The notes under the pieces: model-generated | What the model was told of the DNA's origin: nothing | The model's input: only the letters and a program-made list of their open reading frames with translations | The model's database searches: none | Translations under genes and position numbers: made by a program | Assembly: GCF_003590095.1 (NCBI RefSeq) | Contig: NC_039482.1 | Coordinates: forward strand, 10,557,657 to 10,621,656 | Direction of reading: 5' to 3' | DNA from: Trichoplusia ni | Taxonomy: Eukaryota; Arthropoda; Insecta; Lepidoptera; Noctuidae | DNA length: 64,000 nt | In this document: piece by piece, positions 55,201 to 62,300 of the stretch | Layout: each line of letters begins with the position of its first letter | How positions within the stretch are numbered: position 1 is the stretch's first letter

Positions 55201-58104
55201 CTCACTTGGCAGTGACACTACTAACCAAAGGATAGCAGCTTAAATGGCCGAAATCGGCGGTATATGACTTTACTCTAGTATAGAGGTTTTATCCTTAGTT
55301 TAAATGTTGGTGAAACGTAAAATGGATATACTCGGGAGTAATTAACGATTTATTCTTGTACTAAGACTTATACTATGTTGGTGAAACCGGGCCTTAGTTT
55401 ATTGCATCACCTGAGTATTATTGTGTAACTTATGACTTTCGTTAAAATGATAAGAGGTATGAGGATGCGTTCGTTTACCCTAATGTTTATTCAATAACCA
55501 TAATATTGTTCCAGATATACATGTTTTCATAAGGTAAATGAATATTTGAAGATAATTCTTGCAGTTATACTCTGTCAATAGATGCTAACAATACGTATGT
55601 TAGTAAAATAGGCTTTAGGGGTCACACTCTGCGATTGTCTATAAATTCACCAGAATCACGTAAGGCACCTAATCTTTCCCCTGGTAGAGCTGAGGAAAAT
55701 AATGGCTATTAAAAGATAGATCATAAAATAAATCAATTGCCCAATACGACATCTTTCATTTTTACAGAAAACTAACCAAGTGCTAAACAGACCCGCGACA
55801 CTCTTTAACGATGAATAAAGTACAGGCACTATTATTACAAGCTTTATAGAGGCTAAAGAAAAAACAGGGAAAAAATCACAGTGAAAAATAACTGTTACAG
55901 GGTATTATGATAGCAATAAAACTCGTGTCGTACTTATGAGGCTCGGCCCTTACAATGTATTGCTCTATATATTATCATTAGGAGAGCAAGGAGCGGAATA
56001 TAAGGATGAAAGCAGACATTCTGACAATGCTTTTTTTATTATTAGTGCGTAGTTTTGTGTGTCTGGTAGTTTTGGGAATCGGTTGCTTAGTTTTTTATGT
56101 TGTTTTAATGCAGATTCGTTTGAGATTGTGATGGACTGTTAGGGTAATAAATTATCAATTTTACTCGTTAACTTGGTAGAAAAATATTGAAATTTTCTAT
56201 GGCTTTACGATTGATCAACATTTTCTCTTTTGAAAAGTTTAAAAAAAAACCATTAAGCGGTATACAAGTCCCATTGAAATGCATTGTGGAAGTCAGGCAG
56301 ATAGTCGTACCGTGTAAAATATGGTATAGAGATAAATCCGGTAAGTCGAGGTTACGATTTTAACGTAGCCTGGGAAAAAGCTTGGATGAAAACGATACCA
56401 GGCTTATATTCGAATTGTAGAAAAAAATTGAATGGATTTTGGCTTCAAAACCTTGTCATCAGCCTTAACAAAATAATTAGTAGTAGTAGTAGTAGTTTGC
56501 GTGATTTGCCTATCAATATAAATCAAATATTTAACATTTTTAGGGCTCCCTTACTCAAAAGGTAAACGGAACCATATTACTAATGCGCTAAGTCTCCGCT
56601 GTCTATCTATCCGTCTATCACCAGGTTCTATGTCATGAACCGTGACAGCTAAATTTTGCACGGATGAAATATTATTTATGATGCCATCATAGCAACAAAT
56701 ACTGAATATAAAGATCGTTGCTAACCCTCCACCATCCATCCCAAACCATCTTTGTTGCGGTTGTAACAGTCATCAATTAGTAGGTGACAAATAAATTTGA
56801 GTTTTGGTACCCACTAATTTGTTTGTCTTCCAACCGACTTATTTTTCTTCTGTTTATTTGAAAGAACCCACCAGTGTTGCAAGTCTGACTTGTATTTGCG
56901 TGTTTTTATTACCGGATTTACATTGACAAAGAATAAAACATTTTAACTATATAAAATCCCTTTACATGCGATTTTTTAAGTTAACTTTAGAGATTCTGGT
57001 CACACGTTTCAAAATGAATAATGATTGTGATAGAAAATATCACAATCTCGGACATCATTTCCTATGAATGCAGGATGTGAACTCGTCCCAATAAAGCCGA
57101 ACCTTCCTGAGCCTAGCTATTCCCAGTAAAAGCCTCCCTTTGTATCCAGCAATATCGTACATCTAACCTTTTGCATTTATTCCGCTTCCGATCTATTCAA
57201 CTCATCCCGAAAATAAAAATAACCATTCCAACCCCTCGATATACGAGATTCAATCATTTTAATCACCAATTTACCCAAAAACATTAAATTCAACACCCTT
57301 CATTTAGAATTACAATTAAAATGGTGATTTTAAACACAGAATTCGCGAAAAAATATGCAAATCAGATAATTATCGTTAAAATGCAGCATCAACAATTAAA
57401 AATTTCGGGTCGGCAGACCGAGCACTCGGTTTGTAACTTTCCTGCTTTAGATACAGAGTTGAAATTTGAGTGGCGTTATTTTTTTATATTGGATACATTA
57501 TTTAGATTTATTCGGTTTTGTTTGGTAGTATCGTCCTGTTAATATCCTTTGAGGAGTGAGTACAATCTGTGTACATAGCAGACATGAAAGGTTCAACCTT
57601 ATCGATACGAGATTTATAATACGTTTTCCCGTAACTGGATTAGAGGATTAATTTTAATATATAATACTATTTCGTTTGTGTTTGATATTTCTTTTGATAT
57701 TTTTCTGTATCCATGTTAAAGGTAACTTAATAAAATATGCAGAACTTGTTTTCTTCCTTATTATTCTAAATCAATGTTTCTTACTCCTATTAACTAACTA
57801 CCCACTGAAAAATAAAAGTGGGTTTGTAAGAGATAAGTTGTGTACTTATATAGTTTTTAAATAAAATAAAAACTCTAAACTTCAGTTACTTACAAAAAAT
57901 ACTAAATCCAATAATAGCATTTGTTTCCATTTAATAACTTGATAAATATAAATTGCTTTGTTTTTTGCTCACAAAAGCATTATTAAATTTAAAACAATTC
58001 ACTTTCATGCTAATAAATAGTTTTTATTATCTATATCTATGAAAAATCTCTTTTAAATACTCACCAAGGGCCAAGAAAAGCACGAACAGTGCCGGCGATG
58101 TCAT
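25185..58104 (-). CDS. neto: Neto (neuropilin and tolloid-like) transmembrane protein, 13 coding exons
   Basis: Spliced CDS assembled by hand; coding exons are 58104-58065, 38906-38460, 37377-37289, 36993-36822, 36099-35954, 35704-35604, 34628-34468, 34091-33973, 32925-32788, 31880-31710, 31146-30843, 28640-28497 and 25273-25185. All introns are GT-AG and phases agree at every junction, giving 706 residues to the first stop. Domain order: signal peptide (1-22), charged prodomain ending in RVKR (116-119), CUB1 (126-244), CUB2 (256-378), LDLa (388-424), one membrane helix (437-457), cytoplasmic tail (458 on). This is the Neto family order. Known for the family: Neto proteins are auxiliary subunits of kainate-type glutamate receptors, and Drosophila Neto is needed to cluster receptors at the neuromuscular junction. 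Function here is inferred from architecture. Alternative isoforms are likely because Drosophila neto makes products with different cytoplasmic ends. Confidence 0.92.
25600..26000. repeat. dispersed repeat with ACTGACTC microsatellite in neto intron 12
   Basis: ATCTTCGACGTGGACAAAGC and GGTTTAGGAGTTACGGTCGA precede about four copies of the 8-mer ACTGACTC (25848-25885), then CAGATCATCAAAAATCTAAGG and CTTCTAGCAGACTTAGAAAC. This block order is common in Lepidoptera. Confidence 0.55.
26642..27291. repeat. 650-bp foldback/MITE with 190-bp inverted arms in neto intron 12
   Basis: Arms 26642-26831 and 27102-27291 are reverse complements of equal length with one mismatch noticed (TTTTTTTT versus TTTTCTTT). 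Ends are ATCCCACCAAAAACATT. The 270-base spacer is unrelated to the arms. No clear target-site duplication was identified. Because it lies in an intron, the pre-mRNA would carry a hairpin of about 190 bp. Confidence 0.9.
28497..28640 (-). CDS. neto: neto exon 12: cytoplasmic tail, part 3
   Basis: Acceptor TTTTTGTCTCAG, donor CCAC|GTAAGT (phase 1). Encodes residues 630-678, including GFSTFGYSGATIIRPSPP and EITIELLKQMP. Higher GC than its surroundings. Intron retention would add RKLKLNVREVIN and stop at 28459. A deleted SINE copy lies about 90 bp upstream of the acceptor. Confidence 0.85.
28731..28813 (-). repeat. internally deleted tRNA-derived SINE in neto intron 11
   Basis: Tail-side CACATGCACAAGGACACA joins directly to head-side CCACTCGGCTATCCGTGCAG, with the B-box region deleted. 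It lies about 90 bp upstream of the exon 12 acceptor. Confidence 0.7.
29335..29556 (+). repeat. CTAGT-type dispersed repeat in neto intron 11
   Basis: GGCTTCGAAACTACTGGCCC, GATTTGAAAATTTATTTCAC and the end CACGCGGACGAAGTCGTGGG, CCACTGCTAGT match the family. Antisense to neto. Confidence 0.7.
30843..31146 (-). CDS. neto: neto exon 11: cytoplasmic tail, part 2
   Basis: Acceptor TTTTACCTTTTAG, donor GACG|GTGAGA (phase 1). Encodes residues 529-630, highly charged (long runs of R, K and E) and likely disordered. If the intron is retained the frame continues only GERAFYVS before TAG at 30814, giving a short alternative C-terminus. No domain recognised. Confidence 0.82.
31710..31880 (-). CDS. neto: neto exon 10: cytoplasmic tail, part 1
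   Basis: Acceptor GTTTTTCTCTACAG, donor AAG|GTAAAT (phase 0). Encodes residues 472-528, a hydrophilic segment rich in K, R, E and S with no recognised domain and several RxxS-type sites that could be phosphorylated. Assignment rests on phase continuity with exons 9 and 11 and on an open frame with good splice signals. Confidence 0.82.
31990..32226 (-). repeat. tRNA-derived SINE (second family) in neto intron 9
   Basis: Begins on the plus strand with AATAAATAAATAAATGCGGA, continues with CCAGACCCGAGACAATGTAG, and ends with the B-box complement CCGGGGATCGAACCTGGGAC followed by CCACTCGACCATGGAGGTCG. Transcribed strand is minus, the same as neto. Confidence 0.8.
32227..32275. repeat. dispersed repeat fused to a SINE end
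   Basis: ACTGTTACATCATTTAATAATGAATC followed by TTCTCACGATAGTTACTATCA is the inverted relative of 5478-5528 and starts exactly where the SINE at 31990-32226 ends, so one inserted into the other or they moved together. Confidence 0.7.
32788..32925 (-). CDS. neto: neto exon 9: transmembrane helix
   Basis: Acceptor TTTCTGGTACAG, donor AAG|GTCAGT (phase 0). Encodes residues 426-471. A short juxtamembrane linker (RKTESTINQPH) precedes an uncharged helix of about 21 residues (LMVILIIFSLILSGMSFVFI...), followed by the basic stop-transfer residues KCMRK. Orientation is type I given the signal peptide. GTCAGT is a weaker donor than the others. Confidence 0.92.
33973..34091 (-). CDS. neto: neto exon 8: LDL-receptor class A module
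   Basis: Acceptor GATTGTTTCAG, donor GAT|GTAAGT (phase 0). Encodes residues 386-425, one LDLa module with all six cysteines (C388, C395, C400, C407, C413, C424) and the EFDCEDNTCI start. The acidic calcium cluster is present but altered: the usual C-x-D-G-S-D-E is here CRLKADEDKATC, and the aromatic residue before the fourth cysteine is leucine. One LDLa after two CUBs is the Neto signature. Confidence 0.93.
34468..34628 (-). CDS. neto: neto exon 7: end of CUB2
   Basis: Acceptor TTTTTTTTCAG, donor GATG|GTAAGA (phase 1). Encodes residues 332-385: LAEYCG with the fourth CUB2 cysteine (C337), then the strands MYVRLYVSKEA and SFNATFNAYRTL that close the domain. Possible N-glycosylation at N366-G-T and N371-A-T. 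The next residues enter the LDLa module. Confidence 0.9.
35071..35129. repeat. GAAGCGAGA palindrome, copy C, in neto intron 6
   Basis: CGTTGTGGAAGCGAGAGGGT-GCTATGG, spacer, GTGTATAGTGCTGTCTCACT-TCTACAACG. The best-preserved pairing of outer arms (CGTTGT/ACAACG). Confidence 0.7.
35345..35592 (+). repeat. dispersed repeat abutting the neto exon 6 donor
   Basis: GACTAAAAGCATTCCGGCTT...GGACCCCGTCCGGGGAATCA and GGGAGGGGTATCGTGTTGCCC-AGGGAACTGGGTTGAGGAGGTCAGAT, a combination I recognise as common in moth genomes. The repeat ends about 12 bases from the exon 6 splice donor. Confidence 0.65.
35604..35704 (-). CDS. neto: neto exon 6: CUB2 middle
   Basis: Acceptor ATTTTTTGCAG, donor CAA|GTAAGT (phase 2). 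Encodes residues 299-332 with the strand IYLNFTTYQL (N302-F-T is a possible N-glycosylation site), third CUB2 cysteine C314, and IIQVFESV. The Y-D calcium-site motif seen in CUB1 is replaced by NIIQVFES, so CUB2 probably lacks a complete calcium site. A dispersed repeat ends only about a dozen bases downstream of the donor. Confidence 0.9.
35954..36099 (-). CDS. neto: neto exon 5: CUB2 start
   Basis: Acceptor TTTTTTTTCCAG, donor AAA|GTGAGT (phase 0). Encodes residues 250-298. Starts CUB2 with C256 (PESCYKTFDGQKFG) and C277, followed by the LDVLWTIKAPEN strand, where the tryptophan matches the conserved C-x-W region of CUB domains. Confidence 0.9.
36822..36993 (-). CDS. neto: neto exon 4: end of CUB1
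   Basis: Acceptor AATATTCTAG, donor AGCC|GTGAGT (phase 1). Encodes residues 193-249. Contains the fourth CUB1 cysteine in GRFCGQ (C208), the WLKFHSDDT strand with D230/D231 at the position of the second calcium-site aspartate, and the closing GFRINIEF motif typical of CUB domains. Its GC content is clearly higher than that of the flanking introns. Confidence 0.92.
37085..37240 (-). repeat. diverged tRNA-derived SINE in neto intron 3
   Basis: GCATTTGTGGATCACAAAAA, ACGAGGATCGAACCTGCTAC and CACTGGTCTATCCTAGCAGT correspond in order to the tail, B-box and head of the SINEs elsewhere in the window. The copy ends about 50 bp downstream of the exon 3 donor. Confidence 0.65.
37289..37377 (-). CDS. 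neto: neto exon 3: CUB1 middle
   Basis: Acceptor CTTGTTTTTAG, donor GAG|GTGGGT (phase 0). Encodes residues 163-192, including the CUB strand NMVIELTFVDVF and the segment ECAYDYLE with the third CUB1 cysteine (C186) and D189, the usual calcium-site aspartate of CUB domains. A SINE fragment lies about 50 bp downstream of the donor. Confidence 0.9.
38460..38906 (-). CDS. neto: neto exon 2: prodomain, furin-type site and first half of CUB1
   Basis: Acceptor ATTGTTACAG, donor ACAG|GTGAGT (phase 1). Encodes residues 14-162. Residues 23-119 are hydrophilic and rich in K, E, D and N with no cysteine, as expected of a prodomain rather than a folded module. It ends in R116-V-K-R119, a furin-type cleavage site, seven residues before the first CUB1 cysteine (C126). 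In Drosophila, removal of the Neto prodomain by a furin-like protease is reported to be required for function; the same layout here supports the assignment. C157 is the second CUB1 cysteine, and N153-N-S is a possible N-glycosylation site. The exon is AT-rich. Confidence 0.9.
40545..40645 (-). repeat. tRNA-derived SINE in neto intron 1
   Basis: CAAGTCACTTGCAAAAGGAC, GCTTGTCCTACGTGCGTTCG and GAACCCGCGGCATGTTGGCTATC match tail, B-box and head of the family; the central head is deleted. Confidence 0.7.
40683..40790 (-). repeat. second-family tRNA-derived SINE in neto intron 1
   Basis: TGGGATCGAACTCGAGACCC is the B-box region on the minus strand, followed by GGCAGTCCTGCAGTTTAACCACAAGGTTATC, a different tRNA-like head from the neighbouring copy at 40.6 kb. 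Confidence 0.6.
43111..44057 (+). mobile_element. 5'-truncated non-LTR retrotransposon (jockey/CR1-like), RT C-terminus
   Basis: An uninterrupted 236-codon frame (43111-43821) matches the end of a non-LTR reverse transcriptase: the FLGIMVDNKLMWKPHIEEV block (conserved FLG..D..L.W..H motif), then the LLTAYHGLVASVLRFGLIFWG and FKMQKGCILSMCGL blocks typical of jockey/CR1 clades. The catalytic YADD region is missing, so this is a dead 5'-truncated copy. The 3'UTR ends in about four copies of the 7-mer TTGATTC (around 44032-44057), the kind of simple tail these elements use. Lies in neto intron 1, antisense to neto. The lack of stops suggests a fairly young insertion. Confidence 0.85.
44395..44640. 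repeat. degraded copy of the 'GGTTCCRTTTTTACCCTA' repeat
   Basis: CAGCCAGACGGACAGACAAAG and GGTTCCATTTTTACCCTATGAACC are hallmarks shared with the repeats at 45.2, 48.4 and 56.6 kb. Confidence 0.5.
45125..45285. repeat. degraded copy of the same dispersed repeat
   Basis: CAATTCATGAGATATAGCTTGGTGAGAGACGGACAGACAGC and TTCCGTTTTTACCCCGAACC-CTAAAA. Confidence 0.5.
46538..46571. repeat. short tandem repeat of CTCCGGGAACA
   Basis: Three tandem copies of an 11-mer around CCGGGAAC in an otherwise unique stretch of intron 1. Confidence 0.8.
46975..47140 (+). repeat. tRNA-derived SINE, the only copy in plus orientation
   Basis: Plus-strand GGGTATCCGAGTAGTGGTAC is a degraded A-box-bearing head; CGATTTCGATTCCCGCCCAT is the B-box; the tail TCTGGGTGTCTTTGTGCTTA then ATGTTTGTGAA follows in order. 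Lies in neto intron 1, antisense to neto. Confidence 0.7.
48345..48487. repeat. degraded copy of the same dispersed repeat
   Basis: TTGCTTAACCTCGATTTTAA, GGTTCATGGGATACAGTCTGGTGATATACGGACAC and GAAACCCTAAAAAC recur from the copies at 44.4 and 45.2 kb. Confidence 0.5.
49016..49072. repeat. GAAGCGAGA palindrome, copy D, in neto intron 1
   Basis: TTGTTGGAGCGAGATGCCGC-TATAC, spacer, CAGACGCTCTCCCTCTTCCA-CGACGG. Confidence 0.6.
49315..49500 (-). repeat. mixed repeat fragments (LINE-tail-like and SINE-like)
   Basis: AGAAAGGCCTATGTCTCCTAGTGGG resembles the 'AAAGGCCTTTGCCCAGCAGTGGGA' 3' end of lepidopteran LINEs. TGCTGGTTTCTTCACGATAT with AAGCAAGTGATAATCGGATT, GAACC resembles another tRNA-SINE body. 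Both are degraded. Confidence 0.5.
49630..49803 (-). repeat. nearly complete tRNA-derived SINE in neto intron 1
   Basis: On the minus strand: head GACTGCACGGATAGTCAAGT, B-box GGGTTCGATCCCCGCGTATG, then tail TTCTGAGTCTGGGAGTCTTTGTGTCC. One of the two best-preserved copies in the window. Confidence 0.85.
52379..52660 (-). repeat. CTAGT-type dispersed repeat in neto intron 1
   Basis: Plus strand begins ACTAGCTGTTGCCCGCGACTTCGTC and ends with GCGCGTTCAAACAAACAAAC and AGCTTTATATATTAGTATA. Full-length relative, in opposite orientation, of the copy at 63.6 kb. Confidence 0.8.
53705..53765. repeat. GAAGCGAGA palindrome, copy E, in neto intron 1
   Basis: CGCTGTGTAAACGAGACAGC-ATGCTTA, spacer, GTGTAGCGGCATCTCGCTTCC-TCTCACG. 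Confidence 0.6.
53887..55393. mobile_element. non-autonomous DNA element with TTA target duplication
   Basis: Left end GGGTCGATTTCACCAACAT and right end (reverse complement) GGCCCGGTTTCACCAACAT form imperfect terminal inverted repeats. Both sides are flanked by TTA, the duplication made by PIF/Harbinger-type elements. Subterminal GTTGGTGAAA/TTTCACC motifs recur inside both ends. A CTAGT-ended repeat at about 54.7 kb is nested in the body, which has no transposase frame. Confidence 0.65.
54721..54760 (+). repeat. 3' end of a CTAGT-type repeat nested in the 53.9-55.4 kb DNA element
   Basis: CACGCGGACGAAGTCGCGGG followed by CTACAGCTAGT. Its 5' limit could not be set; it may extend back to about 54.5 kb. 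Confidence 0.65.
56479..56499. repeat. AGT trinucleotide microsatellite
   Basis: TTAGTAGTAGTAGTAGTAGT, about six units, in neto intron 1. Confidence 0.9.
56540..56720. repeat. copy of the same dispersed repeat
   Basis: TTTTTAGGGCTCCCTTACTC, AAAGGTAAACGGAACC, TCTATCCGTCTATCACCAGG and ATGTCATGAACCGTGACAGC; related to the copy at 23.9 kb by the GGAACC and CATGAAC blocks. Confidence 0.5.
58065..58104 (-). CDS. neto: neto coding exon 1: start codon and signal peptide
   Basis: Encodes MTSPALFVLFLAL and the first base of codon 14, then a strong donor (G|GTGAGT, phase 1). Joined to exon 2 it gives a hydrophobic signal sequence continuing VCSIFGLAS before the charged EQTADHD stretch, so cleavage near residue 22 is likely. 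I chose this ATG because only this frame gives a signal peptide and connects in phase to exon 2. The base at -3 is T, so the start context is not strong, and ATGs at 58174 and below lie upstream in another frame. The following intron is about 19 kb. Confidence 0.85.
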
Positions 58105-58442
58105 TGACCTGCCGGTCGGAGGGGCCTCGCGCCCGCATTCGTGGTGACTGTGGCAGAACCATCAAAATCTCCATCCACTAGCCAACCATCACGACGTACC
58201 ACTAATATAACAGACTCAACTAATACAGCCTAGTACAACACAAATAAAACGTATCACTGTCACAAATCGGAACTGTTAGTCATACCTATTACACATTTAT
58301 CTGTTACAAAATATCACTTAGTATATCTAACGGTTACTTTTCACTTCACTTTAACACTAAGATTTGCTAATATTTTGAACACAGTTATAAATTATTTAGT
58401 TAACACTTAACACAGTTTTAATTAGCTTCGCCTGCTTCAGAC
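58065..58442 (-). other. neto: probable 5' untranslated part of neto exon 1
   Basis: On the minus strand a pyrimidine-rich tract ending in TTTGTTTCAG precedes 58442, which would make 58442-58105 an internal 5'UTR segment joined to a further upstream non-coding exon. If there is no splice here, transcription may simply start inside this stretch. The acceptor is seen in the sequence; its use is inference. Confidence 0.4.
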
Positions 58443-61400
58443 CTGAAACAAAGAAGGAATAAACTAAATTACCAGCTTCGCGACAGTGTCCTGTAATTAC
58501 AAATATTTCACTTATTTACTGAGCGAGTTAAATTGTCTGTGACGGTATTTCGAAGCTTGAAATGTTAGTTAATAACCTAGAAAATTGTCGGAAAATGTTC
58601 GGTTTTAAGAGAATTTTTCAGGGAAAAATCTGTAGCAAAAATAGATATAAGAGGAAAGTTTGAATTCTCGTTTCTTTTTTGTTTTTAATGCTCTAACTAC
58701 AGAATTGAAAACAGAACTATTTCACAAATATAAAACTACATTATTTTGGCAGGATATAGGCTATATCAATAAGAGCACAGCAGTAACGAGAAAAGTAACA
58801 AAAACGGAAACATTATAATCTTTGTGCGGAAGTAGTCATTTGTTAAACTTACATGGAAACAGTGTATGTATGATTTTATTCTTTTCATAAGTTCAATAAA
58901 AGCAGTTCGCGAAAGCATAATAATAATTGTCTCTTGTACCCTCAAATAACTTGGATGAAGTTGGGCTAGCAAATATAGTAAACATAATTAAGTTGGCATT
59001 CAATAATTTTTACTCTTATTTCGCATCCTGACAATTTTAGTCTACTTAATAAGAATTGACAGTTGAAATCCAGAAAATAATTTTCATTTTTCAATAAAAG
59101 TTGTTTTTACAATAAGGCTTACCAATGAAAGATTTTAACAAATATTATTGAAATATGCTTCTTAAAAAAAGAGCAAGACCTGTGACAACGCGAGTCTTAG
59201 CTACTTTACAATATAATACTAAGGCATTGGCTTTATAAACCTTTTTTTGATGACAACTTCTTGTATTGGTACAATAGTTTTGATAACAAAAGAAATCGGT
59301 ATATTTTCCTTCTCATCTCAGTGTATCTATTGTAAAAACTAGATCCAATTATATAACACATTCTTGTTCAATAAGAGGTCTCAATGTACGATCCGCGTAG
59401 GTAATTATAGACTCCACTTATTCCTATAAAAGGGTTCTGAAGGTCCTTTTTGGACTGATAGTAAGTTGGGTAACAAAAACATTACTTGTATATAAAGAAA
59501 GCCTTTGTGTGAAGGATACAAACTGGTATTTTTATTCAATTCGAGTAAATAATTGACAGAACTGTTGACTTGTTGTATTCTTCATTCATTTCGAGTGGAT
59601 AGAAAATTTGTTACTGAAGTATCCCATCTTCAGGTTGAGATCTAAGTGTTGGATAAAGGGTAAGCAGGTTTCGTCCTGGCTAGGTCATGGATGGCTTATA
59701 TAAAAAGGTACCCTTCTACTTACGTCTACTTAATGCCTATTAGTATATCAGAAGTATAGCCAACTGTCAGAATACATTTTCACGATCTCTTTTAATTAAA
59801 ATCATTATATTGTAAAGAAAATTTAATTAAGTTTTAGAATACTAGCATTTATATGACATCGATATACCAACAAGAAATGTAAGGCTTAAAAATCTCTCAT
59901 TAGTTACATTCCTCACGCCTTCAAAATAGGGTAAAATCTGTGTAAAAAACAATGGCCGACCAAACAAAAGAAGCTCACTACAATTTCATATTTCTATAAA
60001 TATTCTGTCCCTAAAGGCTCCACTAAAGCCTCTAAAACAAAGAAGCAATATGTCATAGTGGCGAGCGTAATGGGCACTTCACGCACGCAAGTACCATACG
60101 AGTGTTAGAAGTACCGCTGTAGTGCCACCCGAGGCTTCCAACGGGATGGGGAACTGGGGTTTAAAAGGGACTGTATTGTGGACGGGTTGAATGTCTGGGG
60201 AAATAATCTTTTGCTTATTTGGATTTGCTGGAAAATGGTTGATTAAAGAGGATTTTGAGGGACATGCATTTGGGTCTAAATAATAAGACCGGATACCTGG
60301 GTAATAAGACTAAAGTAAAAAACAGCATTTTCCAGGTAGCAGCTGTGTACTTCAAACAATAAATTTCATGTTTTTTTATCACGACATATTTGAAAGACTG
60401 TGAAGTCATTCGTTTCTCCTGTTAAAAAAAAAGTAATTTACTAAAAAAAATCCGTAAGGATTTTCAATTAAAGACAAAAGAAGTTATTAAACACATTATA
60501 AAAGGGCAACGAAACCCCCCTTTTTACGAACCAAAAAACCCTTTTAAAACTACAGAATTTTCAAGACATTTTTTCCTGCATAAAGATCTTCAAATGCAAA
60601 AACTTCGTGGAAATAAGGAGAACAATGGAAAAGAACTATATTAGCTGAACTTTGTGTATAAAACTAACGAAGCGATTCTTTAGGAAGTTCACTAGGAAAG
60701 CACTTTGTTGGGACAAGTGTTCACGTATTTATGATTCTATTTTGGCTGGCTCATAAGTTTTAGCGCAAGGAATATGTGGGAACATAGGCTTGAGGTTACT
60801 ACATGAGGTATTTATATTTCATTAAATCATTTCTTTTTAATTAAATGAACATATGATGTACTGGGTACTACTTTAGTTCCATTTAATTTTGGTATAGACT
60901 TAAATGTAGGCTTGGCCATTTAATTTACCAATTTCCTTGTAATAATCTAACTTTAAAAGATGCTAACGTTAAATCGAAAATAACCGAGTTATATTTGCTA
61001 AACCCACACTTTCGCTGAAATGTCCTCGCTAGCCCCCTCCCTCTACCTCAAATGGACATCCCGGAGCATGTGGGCGCGGTGCCTTCCCCCAAAATACAAA
61101 TACGATATACAAATATATTAAGTTACTATAAGAAATATTCCGATCCCTTTTGGACGCAAACTTTCCTAATATTACTCAGTCTACCTCCTCTTATGCAGAA
61201 GGAAAAACAAGAAAAAAATGTGATCCAAATATCAATTTGATCCTGTTTTCGATGTTCGAACGGCAGAAATAATAGGATTTCTTTAATTTGTTTTTTATTA
61301 GAATCAAGTCTATTGAAAAAGTGGGTCATTGTTCCGGTTGAGTTTGGAGGCGAATCCTTTTTGGAATTGATTCGATCGGGAACTGCCTCAAGGCGACTTA

Positions 61401-62114
61401 CTGGCTGGATTCAGAAAACTGTCTTCTTTTTGTTATTAACTTTATTTTTCGAATAATATCTCGTCAGTATTACTGGTTGTTGTATTTTTGTTATAAAGTT
61501 AATAAGTCACAAGATAAAAAAAAGCTTGGTTGATTGAGACGAAATTTTTCCGCGAAATATTCTAATTTGACAAACACAATTTATTGATCTTACGCCATGA
61601 TAGATGAACTGCCATAATCTATTTTTTTTCAAGTCTGATTTAGATCTGTGTATCCGTCTAAACACCAAATTTAAACCATAATTTTAATAAATGCATATGA
61701 ATGTGTGTATCGATAGTTAGCTTGTTTTTTTCGCCTAAAAAAACCACTATATTATCTCTTTTCTTCTTCAAAACATTCATAGGAAATTTTTAACTCTTAC
61801 TCATATACAAGTGAAAATCCACGCTGTATTTCTTGAAGTGGAAAACAAAGATATTTCTTTGCTGAGTCACCCTAATGCCTTGGTTTGAACATGCAGACTT
61901 GTGACACATACAGCGACTGTCAGGACCGACATCGTTCTCGGCGTGGACCACATCTTCCAAGGAGGTGTAATGGTCTCGTTAGATGTGCAGGACTCACGAG
62001 AAATGATAAAAGGCGAATTTCAATTTAGAAGAGTTAAGAGGAAGGTTTTGTCAGGAGCTGTGTGATCTTGTATAACCTTACAAAATGAAATATGGAGAGA
62101 AAACACTCCCGCAT
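58443..62114. other. DNA upstream of neto exon 1
   Basis: No second gene recognised. Likely holds the neto promoter or a further 5' non-coding exon, but no TATA box or clear initiator could be fixed. GC-richer islands at 60050-60150 and 61020-61090 are the most promoter-like stretches, a weak inference. Confidence 0.35.
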
Positions 62115-62300
62115 TAATGAATTTAATCCTTGTGTAACGGGGCGTTCACAAACATTCAAGTCACATGCACAAAGACACCCGCACTCAGGACAAGCATTCG
62201 TGGACACAAATGCTTGTCCTACGCGGGGATTGAACCCGCGCACATCTCACTCAGTGGGTTTGGCGTGGTGACCTCAACCACTCGACTATACGTGTTGTCA
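62115..62300 (-). repeat. nearly complete tRNA-derived SINE upstream of neto
   Basis: On the minus strand: head TGACAACACGTATAGTCGAG, B-box CGGGTTCAATCCCCGCGTAG, tail containing GTCCTGAGTGCGGGTGTCTT, and terminal ACAAGGATTAAATTCATTAA. Closely matches the copy at 49.7 kb. Confidence 0.85.

Larger units (their letters stand above)
38907..58064 (-). other. neto: neto intron 1 (about 19.2 kb)
   Basis: Bounded by donor G|GTGAGT at 58064 and acceptor TTGTTACAG before 38906. Filled with transposon remains: two different SINEs at 40.5-40.8 kb, a LINE 3' end at 43.1-44.06 kb, dispersed repeats at 44.4, 45.1, 48.4 and 56.5 kb, SINEs at 47.0 and 49.6 kb, a CTAGT-ended repeat at 52.4 kb and a DNA element at 53.9-55.4 kb. 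No nested gene could be supported. Long first introns commonly hold enhancers; none can be named here. Confidence 0.75.
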
